NCBI GenBank assembly: GCA_017881905.1
Contig: JADGQI010000034.1
Span: 1 to 41,412 of the forward strand
Reading direction: 5' to 3'
Length of the DNA stretch: 41,412 bases
Source of the DNA: Chloroflexota bacterium
Lineage (GTDB): Bacteria; Chloroflexota; Limnocylindria; Limnocylindrales; CSP1-4
A model generated the notes under the pieces. It saw nothing but the letters and a program-made list of their open reading frames with translations. It had not been told where the DNA came from and did not search any database. Positions 1 to 12,423 of this stretch are shown here, in pieces. Position 1 is the stretch's first letter. Each line of letters starts with the position of its first letter. The position numbers were made by a program, and so were the translations under genes.

Positions 1-777
1 ATCCAGATGATCGGACGGGCCGCCCGCAACATCGGCGGGGAAGTGGTGATGTACGCCGACCGGGTCACCGAGTCGATGCAGGCGGCGATCGACGAGACGA
101 ACCGTCGTCGAGCGATCCAGACCCGCTACAACACCGAGCACGGGATCGAACCGACGACGATCGTCAAGGAGATCCACGACATCAACGAGCGACTGCGGGC
201 GGTGGCCGAGACCAGCGACGTCTACGTCGCGGGTGCACCGGCCGGCCGCTACGGACCGCGCGATCTCGGCGCCCAGAGTGTCGCCCAGATCGAGACGCTG
301 ATCGCCAGGATGGAAGCGGACATGCGCAATGCCGCGAAGAACCTCGAGTTCGAACGCGCGGCCGCACTGCGCGACGAGGTCCAGCAGATCCGGCTGCGGG
401 TCCTGGAGCAGGACGCCTCGGCGGATGTGGCGAGAGCGGCCGAGCTCGCCGGACGCACCGAGCCGCAGCCGGCTGGAGCGAGCGGCTCGCGGGCCACGTC
501 CACGCGCCGGCCCGGTCAGCGGGCGAAGGAGCCGGCCGCGCCCGCCCTGGAGGTCACCACGGTCACGGTCCTGCCGGCGCTCGCGGACGAGCCGTCCGAG
601 ACGCTCGAGGAGACGACCGCGGCCACCGCCTCCGACTGGCTGCCGGGGATCCGCGACGAGCACGACGATGATGGCGGCTGGCAGGCCCGCTGGCTCGATC
701 GCCCGACCTGGGACCGAACGGTCACCCCGAACGTCGTCAAGCGGACGGGGGGTCGTCCGCCGCGTCGACGACGATAG
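1..777 (+). CDS. uvrB: UvrABC system protein B, C-terminal part (5' truncated by window) with UVR domain and long tail
   Basis: Open in frame from base 1. IQMIGRAARN..GEVVMYADRVTESMQAAIDETNRRRAIQTRYNTEHGI is the UvrB helicase C-terminal signature; UVR motif QIETLIARMEADMRNAAKNLEFERAAALRDEV. Confidence 0.96.
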   Translation: MQMIGRAARNIGGEVVMYADRVTESMQAAIDETNRRRAIQTRYNTEHGIEPTTIVKEIHDINERLRAVAETSDVYVAGAPAGRYGPRDLGAQSVAQIETLIARMEADMRNAAKNLEFERAAALRDEVQQIRLRVLEQDASADVARAAELAGRTEPQPAGASGSRATSTRRPGQRAKEPAAPALEVTTVTVLPALADEPSETLEETTAATASDWLPGIRDEHDDDGGWQARWLDRPTWDRTVTPNVVKRTGGRPPRRRR

Positions 778-833
778 TCCGTCGCGCTGAACGCCTGTTC
801 GGTTTGTGACGGTTCCGTTACACTGCGCGTGAG

Positions 834-3899
<3,066 letters not shown>

Positions 3900-3900
3900 G

Positions 3901-4248
3901 GTGGCCGACGCGACGCGCGCCCATCGTCCGGCGCGGCACGAGATCCCGCTGATCGACGAGCGGGCATTGGTCGCCGCGCGGGCAGGCGACCGGCTCCTCG
4001 CCGTCGCCGCAGAGCGCGGGGATCGCGCCTCGACGCGCTGGGCGACCGAGCTCGATGGCATCCCGGATGCCCTCCGGGACGGCGACCTCGCCGATGTCCG
4101 GCGGGCTGCGGTCCGGGCCCGCTCGGCGTACGGACCGAAGGATTCGATCCGCGACGCCCTCCCCGCCGACGTCACCGAGCCGTTCCTCGACGCGGTGGAC
4201 CGGGTCCTCCGCGAGCTGGCACGCTATGAGCGCAACCGGACCGACTGA
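3901..4248 (+). CDS. Hypothetical protein (about 115 aa) directly downstream of uvrA
   Basis: GTG start 1 nt after the uvrA stop. ORF MADATRAHRPARHEIPLIDERALVAARAGDRLLAVAAERGDRASTRWATELDGIPDAL..ARYERNRTD; no family recognised. Confidence 0.6.
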   Translation: MADATRAHRPARHEIPLIDERALVAARAGDRLLAVAAERGDRASTRWATELDGIPDALRDGDLADVRRAAVRARSAYGPKDSIRDALPADVTEPFLDAVDRVLRELARYERNRTD

Positions 4249-4326
4249 CCGCCGGGATCCGGGAGCCGCCCCGCAGTCGGATCTGGCGTCGGCGCTGCCC
4301 CAGACATCCCGTGACCTGAGTTCGCG

Positions 4327-5997
4327 TCATCGGGGGTGCGTCGGCTCGACATCCACCCCGAGCTCGGCGGGATCAAACCCCTCGAGCAGGAACCGCGAGG
4401 GGGCGGCCGGGTCGTAGACGAGCGTCAGCGAGCGTCGCGCCCGGGTCCACGCGACGTAGGCGAGGCGCCGCTCCTCCTCGAGCGCCCGCTGCGGGTCGTC
4501 GGCGTCGTCGAGCGTTCGCTGGCTCGGGAAGCGACCGTCGTCCATGTCGACGATCGCGACATCGTCGAATTCGAGTCCCTTGGTCGAGTGGACGGTCGCG
4601 AGGACGAGCCGCGCGTCCTCCTGCCGCAGGCTCCCAAGCTCAGCTTGCCGCTCCCGCACGGCGGCGATGAACCGCCCCGCGTCCGGGTACGGCGCCGCCC
4701 ACGCCAGGACGGCGGCCAGCAGGTCGTCGAACGAGCCTCCGTCGTCCCCGGGCCCTGCCTCCGCGCCCTGAGAAGCGGCCGCACGGATCCGGGCCAATCG
4801 GACGAGCAATGGGACGGGCGCTCCGTCGCCGGCCAGATGGGCCAGGACGGACTCGAGCCGCGGGTCTTCCAGCGGCAGCACGAGCCGATCGGCTCGGAAC
4901 GGACGCCCGAGCTCGAGGGCGACCGCCGCGGCCGGGAGGAGCTCGCGGTTCGTCCGGGCGAGGATCGCCCGGATGGCCTCGCCGTCGCCCTCGGGCCCGT
5001 CCGGCCAGGTCGACAGGACGTGCCGCGCCCGGTCGTCGTCGTCCGCGGCGTCGGGCGCGAGGACCAGCCGACCGGGAGCGTCCGGTCGCGCCGTGACCGT
5101 CTTGTCGAACCGCTCGACGTTGTGCTCGACCAGGCGGACGGCGCGCTCGACGACCGGGGCAGGGCAGCGGAAGTTCGTGACCAGGTCGTGACGGCGCAGC
5201 CCGGGCAGTCGGTCCGCCAGCGCCAGGACCCGCCGGACGTCGGCGAGCCTCCAACCGTAGATCGACTGGTCGTCGTCGCCCACGAGGAAGATCCGGTTCG
5301 CCGGCGCGGCGATCAGGAGCGCCAGCTCGAGTTGCGAGCGGTCGACGTCCTGGACCTCGTCCACCAGCAACTCCTGACACGAGGAGCGCCAGCCGGCGAG
5401 GATCGCCGGCTCGTCCTCCAGCAACGACAGGGAGCGGGCGATGAGGTCGTCGAAGTCGAGCCCGCCCGTCGCCCGCACGGCGGCGTCATAGGCCACGAAG
5501 GCGTGCGCGCGCGGACCGGCCAGCGGGTCGGCCGCGATGATCGCCGGGTCGGCGCGCTGTTCGAGCTTGAGCGTCGCGAACGCCGTATCGAGCCGGCGTC
5601 GCTCGGCGAGGTCGGCCTCCGGCAGGATGGCCCGGATCGTGGCATCGCGGTCGACCAGCGGCTCGACCGATCGGCCGGCGCGCTCAAGGATCTCCCGCCC
5701 GAACGCGTGGAACGTGCGGACACGGACGGTCCCGGTCGGGACGTCCAGGGGCGCCAGGGCGGCCCCGACCCGTTCGACAAGCTCGTCCGCGGCTCGCTTG
5801 TTGAACGCGATCGCGGCGATCCGGTCCGCCGGGGTCCCGGTCGCGACGAGCCAGGCGATCCGGGCCACCAAGGTGGTCGTCTTGCCGCTCCCGGCCGGCG
5901 CCAGGCACAGGACCGGGCCGGGCGGGGCCGTCGCCGCCGCCCGTTGGTCGGGCGTCAACCGGTCGAGGCGGGTGCGGACGTCGGGATGGAAATCCAT
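4327..5997 (-). CDS. UvrD/PcrA-like superfamily 1 helicase (short, 556 aa)
   Basis: LTPDQRAAATAPPGPVLCLAPAGSGKTTTL (Walker A), DEVQDVD (Walker B), GDDDQSIYGWR, TVHSTKGLEFDDV, EEERRLAYVAWTRAR. Confidence 0.92.
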   Translation of the reverse strand: MDFHPDVRTRLDRLTPDQRAAATAPPGPVLCLAPAGSGKTTTLVARIAWLVATGTPADRIAAIAFNKRAADELVERVGAALAPLDVPTGTVRVRTFHAFGREILERAGRSVEPLVDRDATIRAILPEADLAERRRLDTAFATLKLEQRADPAIIAADPLAGPRAHAFVAYDAAVRATGGLDFDDLIARSLSLLEDEPAILAGWRSSCQELLVDEVQDVDRSQLELALLIAAPANRIFLVGDDDQSIYGWRLADVRRVLALADRLPGLRRHDLVTNFRCPAPVVERAVRLVEHNVERFDKTVTARPDAPGRLVLAPDAADDDDRARHVLSTWPDGPEGDGEAIRAILARTNRELLPAAAVALELGRPFRADRLVLPLEDPRLESVLAHLAGDGAPVPLLVRLARIRAAASQGAEAGPGDDGGSFDDLLAAVLAWAAPYPDAGRFIAAVRERQAELGSLRQEDARLVLATVHSTKGLEFDDVAIVDMDDGRFPSQRTLDDADDPQRALEEERRLAYVAWTRARRSLTLVYDPAAPSRFLLEGFDPAELGVDVEPTHPR

Positions 5998-6089
5998 CGT
6001 CGTCGATGGTCGCGGATCCCGCTCGACGCCGGATCATCGGCCACGGCCGGGTCCACGCCGACCTGCCGCGGTTGGCCTACGATCGCGAG

Positions 6090-7946
6090 GTGACCCCCGA
6101 GCTCCAGGCGACCCTCAAGAAGCTGCCCGACCGACCCGGCGTCTACCTGATGAAGGACGCCCGGGGCGTCGTCGTCTACGTCGGCAAGGCGCAGAGCCTG
6201 CGCAGCCGCGTCCGGAGCTACTGGCAGAAGCAGGCGGTCGGTGGCGAGATCCATCGGATCCGGAGCGTGATCGACCGGGTCGCCGACCTCGAATACACGA
6301 TGACGGACTCGGTCTCCGAGGCGCTGCTCCTCGAGGCGAACCTGATCAAGCGCTACGCGCCCCGGTTCAACGTCCGGCTCAAGGACGACAAGAGCTACCC
6401 CTACATCAAGATCACGCTCGCCGACGACTTCCCGAGGATCGAACGGACCCGCAAGCTGCCCAACGACGGCAGCCGGTACTTCGGTCCGTACGCGTCCGCG
6501 ACGAGCGTCGACGAGTCGATGAACCGGATCCGACGCCTCTTCCCGTTCCGGACCTGCACGATCGACATCCAGGACGGCAAGCGGGCGCTCCAGCGACCTT
6601 GCCTGCTGTACCACATCAAGCGGTGCCAGGGCCCGTGCATCGAGGCGATCTCGAAGGAGGCGTACCGCGCCGACATCGAGCAGGTGGAGCTGTTCCTCGA
6701 CGGGCGCCAGGAGACCTTGGTCAAGGCCCTCGAGGGTGAGATGGACGTCGCCGCGGAACGGACCGAGTACGAGCGCGCTGCCGTCCTGCGCGACAAGATC
6801 CGGGCGATCGAGCGGACGATGGAGAGCCAGAAGATGGCCGCGTTCGCACGGACGGAGCTCGATCTCATCGGGATCGCCCGGCAGGACAACCAGGCGGCCG
6901 TCCAGCTGTTCGTGATCCGGGACGGGAAGATGATCGGCCGCGACGTGTTTCTGCTCGACGCCGCGCGCGAGGCCTCGGACGACGAGGTCCTGGCCGGCTT
7001 CCTCGAGCAGTACTACAGTCGAGCGACCTCGATCCCCGTCCAGGTCCTCGTGCCCAGCCTCCCCGGCCCGGAGGACGCCGACCTCCTGACGGCCTTCCTC
7101 GCGGATCGCCGGGCGGGTCCGGTCCACCTGCGCGTCCCCCAACGTGGCGAGAAGCGCGCCCTCATGGCCCTGGCCGTGCGCAACGCGACCGAGGCGCTCG
7201 CCCGCGAGCAGGCGCGCTGGCTGGCCGACCAGGGCAAGACCCTCGGGGCGCTGCGCGAGCTGGCCGACGCCCTCGGGTTGGCCGACCCACCGCTCCGGAT
7301 CGAGTGCTACGACATCAGCAACTTCCAGGGCGACCAGTCCGTGGCGAGCATGGTCGTGTTCGAGGACGGCAAGCCCCGGACCGGGGACTACCGACGGTTC
7401 CGGATCAAGGACGTTCTGGGTCCGAACGACTTCGCCAGCCATCAGGAGGTGCTCCGCCGTCGCTTCCGACGGGCCAAGGCCGGCGACGAGGGCAGCGAGG
7501 AGGAGCTCCGCTGGCGCCTGCCCGACCTGGTCATCGTCGACGGCGGCAAGGGCCAGGTCAGTGCAGCCGCCGAGGTCCTGACCGAGATGGGGCTCGACGA
7601 CCTGCCGCTGGCGGGGCTCGCCAAGGAGCGCGAGGAGCTCTTCCTTCCGGGCCGGTCGGATCCGATCCTCCTGCCGGCCACCTCGCAGGCGCTCTACCTG
7701 GTCCAGCGGCTGCGCGACGAAGCCCACCGCTTCGCGATCACGTACCACCGCGACCTTCGGGCGAAGGCCTCGGTGCGGTCCGCTTTCGACGATCTCCCGG
7801 GAGTCGGTCCGAAGCGACGGCGGGCCCTGCTCCGCGTGTTCGGCTCGGCCAAGCGTGTCCGCGAAGCGCCGGTCGAACAGATCGCCGCGGTGCCGGGGAT
7901 CGGGCCCGCGCTCGCCGCTCGGATCAAGGCGACGATGGAGGCCTGA
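6090..7946 (+). CDS. uvrC: UvrABC system protein C
   Basis: GIY-YIG N-terminus (LPDRPGVYLMKDARGVVVYVGKAQSLRSRVRSYW), UVR motif, RNase H-like IECYDISNFQG, C-terminal HhH LPGVGPKRRRALLRVFGS. GTG start chosen by homology. Confidence 0.96.
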   Translation: MTPELQATLKKLPDRPGVYLMKDARGVVVYVGKAQSLRSRVRSYWQKQAVGGEIHRIRSVIDRVADLEYTMTDSVSEALLLEANLIKRYAPRFNVRLKDDKSYPYIKITLADDFPRIERTRKLPNDGSRYFGPYASATSVDESMNRIRRLFPFRTCTIDIQDGKRALQRPCLLYHIKRCQGPCIEAISKEAYRADIEQVELFLDGRQETLVKALEGEMDVAAERTEYERAAVLRDKIRAIERTMESQKMAAFARTELDLIGIARQDNQAAVQLFVIRDGKMIGRDVFLLDAAREASDDEVLAGFLEQYYSRATSIPVQVLVPSLPGPEDADLLTAFLADRRAGPVHLRVPQRGEKRALMALAVRNATEALAREQARWLADQGKTLGALRELADALGLADPPLRIECYDISNFQGDQSVASMVVFEDGKPRTGDYRRFRIKDVLGPNDFASHQEVLRRRFRRAKAGDEGSEEELRWRLPDLVIVDGGKGQVSAAAEVLTEMGLDDLPLAGLAKEREELFLPGRSDPILLPATSQALYLVQRLRDEAHRFAITYHRDLRAKASVRSAFDDLPGVGPKRRRALLRVFGSAKRVREAPVEQIAAVPGIGPALAARIKATMEA

Positions 7947-7977
7947 GGGAGCCGCTGCCGCCCCCTCCGCCGTCGAC

Positions 7978-7986
7978 TGGTATAGT
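7978..7986 (+). promoter_or_regulatory. Extended -10 promoter of secD (TGG-TATAGT), 8 nt before ATG
   Basis: ACTGGTATAGTCCGCCGCGATG; implies a leaderless transcript. Confidence 0.5.
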
Positions 7987-7994
7987 CCGCCGCG

Positions 7995-9386
7995 ATGCGT
8001 CGCTTCGTCCCCATCCTCATCGTGGTCATCGGCCTGCTCGCGCTCGCGATCGACTTCTGGCCCGGCCTCAAGCTGCCGGCCCTCGGCGACCCCTCGGCGG
8101 GGTCGCGCGTCGTCGAGACGAAGCTCGGGCTCGACCTCCAGGGCGGCCTCCGGGTCGAGTACCAGGCGCTCCCTGTCGGCGACAAGTCACCCGACGCCGG
8201 AGCGATGGCGACGATCCGCGACATCATCGAGCGCCGGGTCAACTCGACCGGCGTGTCGGAGCCGATCGTCGTGGTCCAGGGCACCGATCGGGTCGTCGTC
8301 GAGCTGCCGGGCGCCACCGACCGCGAGGCGATCGAGCGCCTCGTCGGCCAGACCGGCCAGCTGACGTTCGTCCCGCTGCCCGCCGACCGCTACGGGACCT
8401 CGACGACGGGCGGACCGAACGGCGTACTCGACGGGCAGCCGCTGCCGGACGATCCGAACCTGACGCCGTTGTTCACCGGCGAGCACCTGACCGCTGCGAA
8501 CCCCGGGAACGACCAGACGACGGGCGAGCCGGTCGTGGCGTTCACCCTCGACGAAACCGCGGCCAAGCTCTTCGCCGACTACACCAAGGCGCACGTCGGC
8601 GAGTTCTTCGCGATCGTCCTCGACAACAAGGTCATCTCGGCCCCGAGCATCCGCGAGCAGATCCCGAACGGTTCCGGTCAGATCACGATGGGCTCGGGCA
8701 AGGATGCGGTCGCGTCGATGAACGACCTGGTCGCCGTCCTCCGGTACGGCTCACTGCCCTTCCCGATCCATGCGGTCCAGGACTCGCAGATCAGCGCCAC
8801 GCTCGGCGCGGAGTTCCTGCATTCGAGCCTTGTCGCCGGGGCTATCGGGATCGGGCTGGTCTTCCTGTTCATGCTCATCTACTACCGGCTGCCGGGACTG
8901 GTGGCCGACCTGGCGCTGCTGTACTACGCGATCGTGGTGCTGGCGATCTTCCGGCTCATCCCGGTGACGCTGACCCTGGCCGGCATCGCCGGCTTCGTCC
9001 TGTCGGTGGGCATGGCGGTCGACGCCAACATCCTCATCTTCGAGCGGACCAAGGAAGAGCTCCGGCTGGGCAAGACCCTCAACTCGGCCGTCGAGGCCGG
9101 CTTCGCCCGGGCCTGGAATTCGATCCTCGACTCGAACGTCTCGAGCCTCATCACCGCCGGCATCCTGTACGCCTTCGGCTCCCCGACGATCAAGGGCTTC
9201 GCCCTCGTCCTGATCATCGGCGTGCTGACCTCGATGTTCACCGCGGTCACCGTGACGCGGACGATCCTCCGGGTCGTCGTCCGTCAGGACTTCGCGCGCA
9301 AGGCCAGGTTGTGGGGGGTCAGCGACGACGATTTCCTGGCGCGGACCCCGGGTCGCGGTCCGCGTCCGGTGCGCGCCCGTGTTTGA
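7995..9386 (+). CDS. secD: Protein translocase subunit SecD
   Basis: LGLDLQGGLRVEYQA motif, multi-TM C-terminus with VGMAVDANILIFERTKEEL. Confidence 0.96.
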   Translation: MRRFVPILIVVIGLLALAIDFWPGLKLPALGDPSAGSRVVETKLGLDLQGGLRVEYQALPVGDKSPDAGAMATIRDIIERRVNSTGVSEPIVVVQGTDRVVVELPGATDREAIERLVGQTGQLTFVPLPADRYGTSTTGGPNGVLDGQPLPDDPNLTPLFTGEHLTAANPGNDQTTGEPVVAFTLDETAAKLFADYTKAHVGEFFAIVLDNKVISAPSIREQIPNGSGQITMGSGKDAVASMNDLVAVLRYGSLPFPIHAVQDSQISATLGAEFLHSSLVAGAIGIGLVFLFMLIYYRLPGLVADLALLYYAIVVLAIFRLIPVTLTLAGIAGFVLSVGMAVDANILIFERTKEELRLGKTLNSAVEAGFARAWNSILDSNVSSLITAGILYAFGSPTIKGFALVLIIGVLTSMFTAVTVTRTILRVVVRQDFARKARLWGVSDDDFLARTPGRGPRPVRARV

Positions 9387-10602
9387 CGTCATCGGCAAAC
9401 GTCGCTGGTTCTTCCTGATCTCGGCGATCGCGACCATCCCCGGGTTCATCTTCATCCTTCTCGGTCCCATCACCAACGGGGCGGCGGGGCTGCAGTTCTC
9501 GATCGATTTCACCGGCGGCACGAACTGGGAGATCCAGTTCGCGGACCCGACGGTCACCGGCAGCCAGATCAAGAGCGCGCTCGTGGACCAGGGCGTGACC
9601 GATGCCTCGGTCATCGCGACCAGCGGTGGCTTCTATGAGATCCGCTCGCGACAGGTCGCCCTGCCGCCGCCGGCGGCGACCCCGTCGCCGTCGATCGCGC
9701 CGAGCGGCGTCGCGTCGCCGGGTGCCTCAGCCGGCACCGGCGCCTCGGCTTCCCCGGTGCCGAGAGCGTCGGCCGGCGCGGCTGCATCCGCCTCGCCCGG
9801 GGCGGGCGCATCAGCCTCGCCCGGCACCTCCGCCGCCCCGAATCCTTCAGCCTCGGGTAGTCCGGCGCCGTCCGCGTCGGCCTCTCCGTCGGCGTCCCCG
9901 GCGATCGGCGTGGGGAGCACCGAGCCACAGCTGCCGACGACCGGCGCCTTCGGGAAGATCGCGACGGGGCTGCAGAAGGAGCTCGGGCCCATCGCGGCCC
10001 AGCGGGCGCTCTCGACAGTCGGGCCCGTCATCAGCCAGGAGCTGACCCAGCAGGCCGCCCTGCTCATCGTCCTCGGCTCGATCGGGATCCTGATCTGGAT
10101 GACCATCCGGTTCCACGACGTCAGGTTCGGCGCGACCGCCCTCGTGGCGCTCGTGCATGACGTGCTCGTGCTCATCGGTACATTCGCGATCCTCGGGACG
10201 TTCTTCCGCGTCCAGATCGACGCCCTGTTCGTGACCGCGGTCCTGACCGTCATCGGCTTCAGCGTCCACGACACGATCGTCGTCTACGACCGGATCCGGG
10301 AGAACCGGGCCCGTCACATCGGCGAGCCGTTCGACCGGATCGTCAACCACTCGATCCTCCAGACGTTCGGACGGTCGATCAACACCAGCCTGACGGTCAT
10401 CATCACGCTGACCGCGCTGCTCCTGTTCGGCGGGGCAGCGACGACCTACTTCGTCCTGGCCCTTGTCATCGGCATCGTGTCCGGGACGTACTCGTCGATC
10501 TTCAACGCCTCGCCGCTGCTGGTCGTCTGGCACAACTGGGATGACCGCCGGCGCGGGCGGGTGGCGACCACCGGGCGACCGGCCCGCCGCTCCGCGTCCT
10601 GA
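9379..10602 (+). CDS. secF: Protein translocase subunit SecF with large Ala/Ser/Pro-rich insertion in the extracytoplasmic domain
   Basis: FSIDFTGGTNWEIQF, VIGFSVHDTIVVYDRIRENR. GTG start overlaps the secD 3' end by 8 nt. Confidence 0.95.
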   Translation: MFDVIGKRRWFFLISAIATIPGFIFILLGPITNGAAGLQFSIDFTGGTNWEIQFADPTVTGSQIKSALVDQGVTDASVIATSGGFYEIRSRQVALPPPAATPSPSIAPSGVASPGASAGTGASASPVPRASAGAAASASPGAGASASPGTSAAPNPSASGSPAPSASASPSASPAIGVGSTEPQLPTTGAFGKIATGLQKELGPIAAQRALSTVGPVISQELTQQAALLIVLGSIGILIWMTIRFHDVRFGATALVALVHDVLVLIGTFAILGTFFRVQIDALFVTAVLTVIGFSVHDTIVVYDRIRENRARHIGEPFDRIVNHSILQTFGRSINTSLTVIITLTALLLFGGAATTYFVLALVIGIVSGTYSSIFNASPLLVVWHNWDDRRRGRVATTGRPARRSAS

Positions 10603-10653
10603 TCCCGGCGTGCGGGTAAGGCTTGGTGCAGCGGGTCGTGGCATCCTGACACC

Positions 10654-12423
10654 GTGATCGAGCCCCGCTTCCGCTGGAACCTCCCGAAGCGCGCCCGACC
10701 GACCGATGAGCTGATCGCGGCCGCCCTCGAGGCGGGGATCTCGGAGCGCACCGCGCTCCTCCTCGAGTCGCGCGGGGTCAGCGGGACAGCGGAGCTCCAG
10801 GCCTTCCTCGCGCCGAGCGGTCAGGGGCTCCACGACCCCAAGCTCCTCCCCGACGCCGGGCTCCTCGTCGCGCGGCTGGAGCGCGCTCGTTCGGCGGGGG
10901 ACCGGGTGCTGGCGTTCGGAGACTTCGACGCGGACGGCCTGACCGGGCTGGCGATCATGGTCCGGGCGCTGAGGGCGTACGGCCTGGACGTCGAACCGTA
11001 CGTCCCGAGTCGGCTGGACGAGGGGCACGGCCTCAGCCTGAGAGCGGTCGACACCGCCGGATCGACCGGACGGACCCTGATCGTCACCGTCGACACCGGC
11101 TCGACGAGCGTCGACGAGATCGCCGAGGCGGGTCGGCGAGGGATCGACGTCATCGTCACCGACCATCACCGGCTGCCGCCCGAGCTGCCCGCGACCGTCG
11201 CCCTGGTGAACCCCCATCGGGACGACTCGGTCTACCCCGACCCGCGCCTGGCCGGGAGCGGCGTCGCCTTCAAGGTCGCGCAACTGATCCTCACCGACCT
11301 GCCCGCAGCCTCGACGATGCTCGACGACATGGCCGCGCTGGCGACGATCGGCACGGTGGCCGATGTCGCACCGATCGTTGGCGAGAACCGGGCGATCGCG
11401 AAGATCGGGCTCGACCGACTCCGCAGCACGCCGCCCGCGGGCATCGCGGCCCTCCTTGCCGGGGCGGGCGCCGGATCTGGCAGCATGGACCTGGAGACCG
11501 TCGCGTTCGTCATCGCTCCGCGGATCAATGCGGCGGGCCGGATGGGTGACGCGCTCGACGCTGCCCGGCTGCTGCTCACCGACGATCCCGCGGAGGCGAT
11601 CGACCTCGCGGCTCGGCTCCACGTGGCGAACGTCGCCCGGCGCGACCTCACCAAGACCGCCATGGCGGAGGCCCAGGCGGTCCTTGCTGCGGACCCAGGC
11701 GATCCCGCGGCCACGGTGGTGCGTGGGGTGTGGCCGGTCGGGGTCATCGGCCTCGTCGCCGGTCGGCTCGCGGAGGAACGCGGCCGTCCCGCCGTCGTCG
11801 GCACGGAGCTAGACGGCGTGATCAGGGCCTCCTGCCGGAGCGCCGGGGGCGTCGACCTGGGTGCGGCCCTCGCCCAGTGCGCGGACCTGTTCATCCGCCA
11901 CGGCGGTCACCCGGGCGCCGCCGGGTTCGAGCTCCCGGCCGAGCGCTGGGACGTCTTTCGCGAGCGCTTCCTTGCCATCGTCACGAACGCCTCGCCCCCG
12001 TCGTCCGATCCACGCCCCGAGTTGAAGGTGGATCTCGTCGTGCCCGGCTCGGAGGTGGACTACCCGTTCATCCGGGAGCTGCATCGGCTCGATCCGACCG
12101 GACCGGGCAATCCTGATCCGCTCGTCGCCGTCGAGGGCCTCACCGTGACCCGTGTCCGCGCCGCCACCGGCGGCCACTCCCAGCTGACCCTGCGCAAGCG
12201 ACTCGACGTCGTCGACGGGATCGCGTTCGGGCGTTCCGATCTTGCGGAGACCGTGCGCGAGGGTGACCGGCTGGACGTCGTCGCGCGGATCGTCACCCGC
12301 CAGTTCGGGGGCTACGAATCGATCCAGCTCGAGATCCGGGATGTCGCCTCGGCCGGCCACGTCGCCCAGCTCATGCCCGAGGACGCCGATCGTGAGCCGC
12401 TCATGACCGGCGCCACGCGATGA
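10654..12423 (+). CDS. recJ: Single-stranded-DNA exonuclease RecJ (DHH/DHHA1)
   Basis: FGDFDADGLTGLAIM, VTDHHRLP, DHHA1 region GGHPGAAGFEL. Confidence 0.93.
   Translation: MIEPRFRWNLPKRARPTDELIAAALEAGISERTALLLESRGVSGTAELQAFLAPSGQGLHDPKLLPDAGLLVARLERARSAGDRVLAFGDFDADGLTGLAIMVRALRAYGLDVEPYVPSRLDEGHGLSLRAVDTAGSTGRTLIVTVDTGSTSVDEIAEAGRRGIDVIVTDHHRLPPELPATVALVNPHRDDSVYPDPRLAGSGVAFKVAQLILTDLPAASTMLDDMAALATIGTVADVAPIVGENRAIAKIGLDRLRSTPPAGIAALLAGAGAGSGSMDLETVAFVIAPRINAAGRMGDALDAARLLLTDDPAEAIDLAARLHVANVARRDLTKTAMAEAQAVLAADPGDPAATVVRGVWPVGVIGLVAGRLAEERGRPAVVGTELDGVIRASCRSAGGVDLGAALAQCADLFIRHGGHPGAAGFELPAERWDVFRERFLAIVTNASPPSSDPRPELKVDLVVPGSEVDYPFIRELHRLDPTGPGNPDPLVAVEGLTVTRVRAATGGHSQLTLRKRLDVVDGIAFGRSDLAETVREGDRLDVVARIVTRQFGGYESIQLEIRDVASAGHVAQLMPEDADREPLMTGATR

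Noticed and set aside
4336-6093. 585-aa forward ORF opposite the UvrD-like helicase
   Set aside because: Mirror of the helicase gene; the helicase has all SF1 motifs, this frame has none.
7304-9418. 704-aa forward ORF overlapping uvrC/secD
   Set aside because: Arg/Pro/Gly-rich out-of-frame reading of two well-supported genes.
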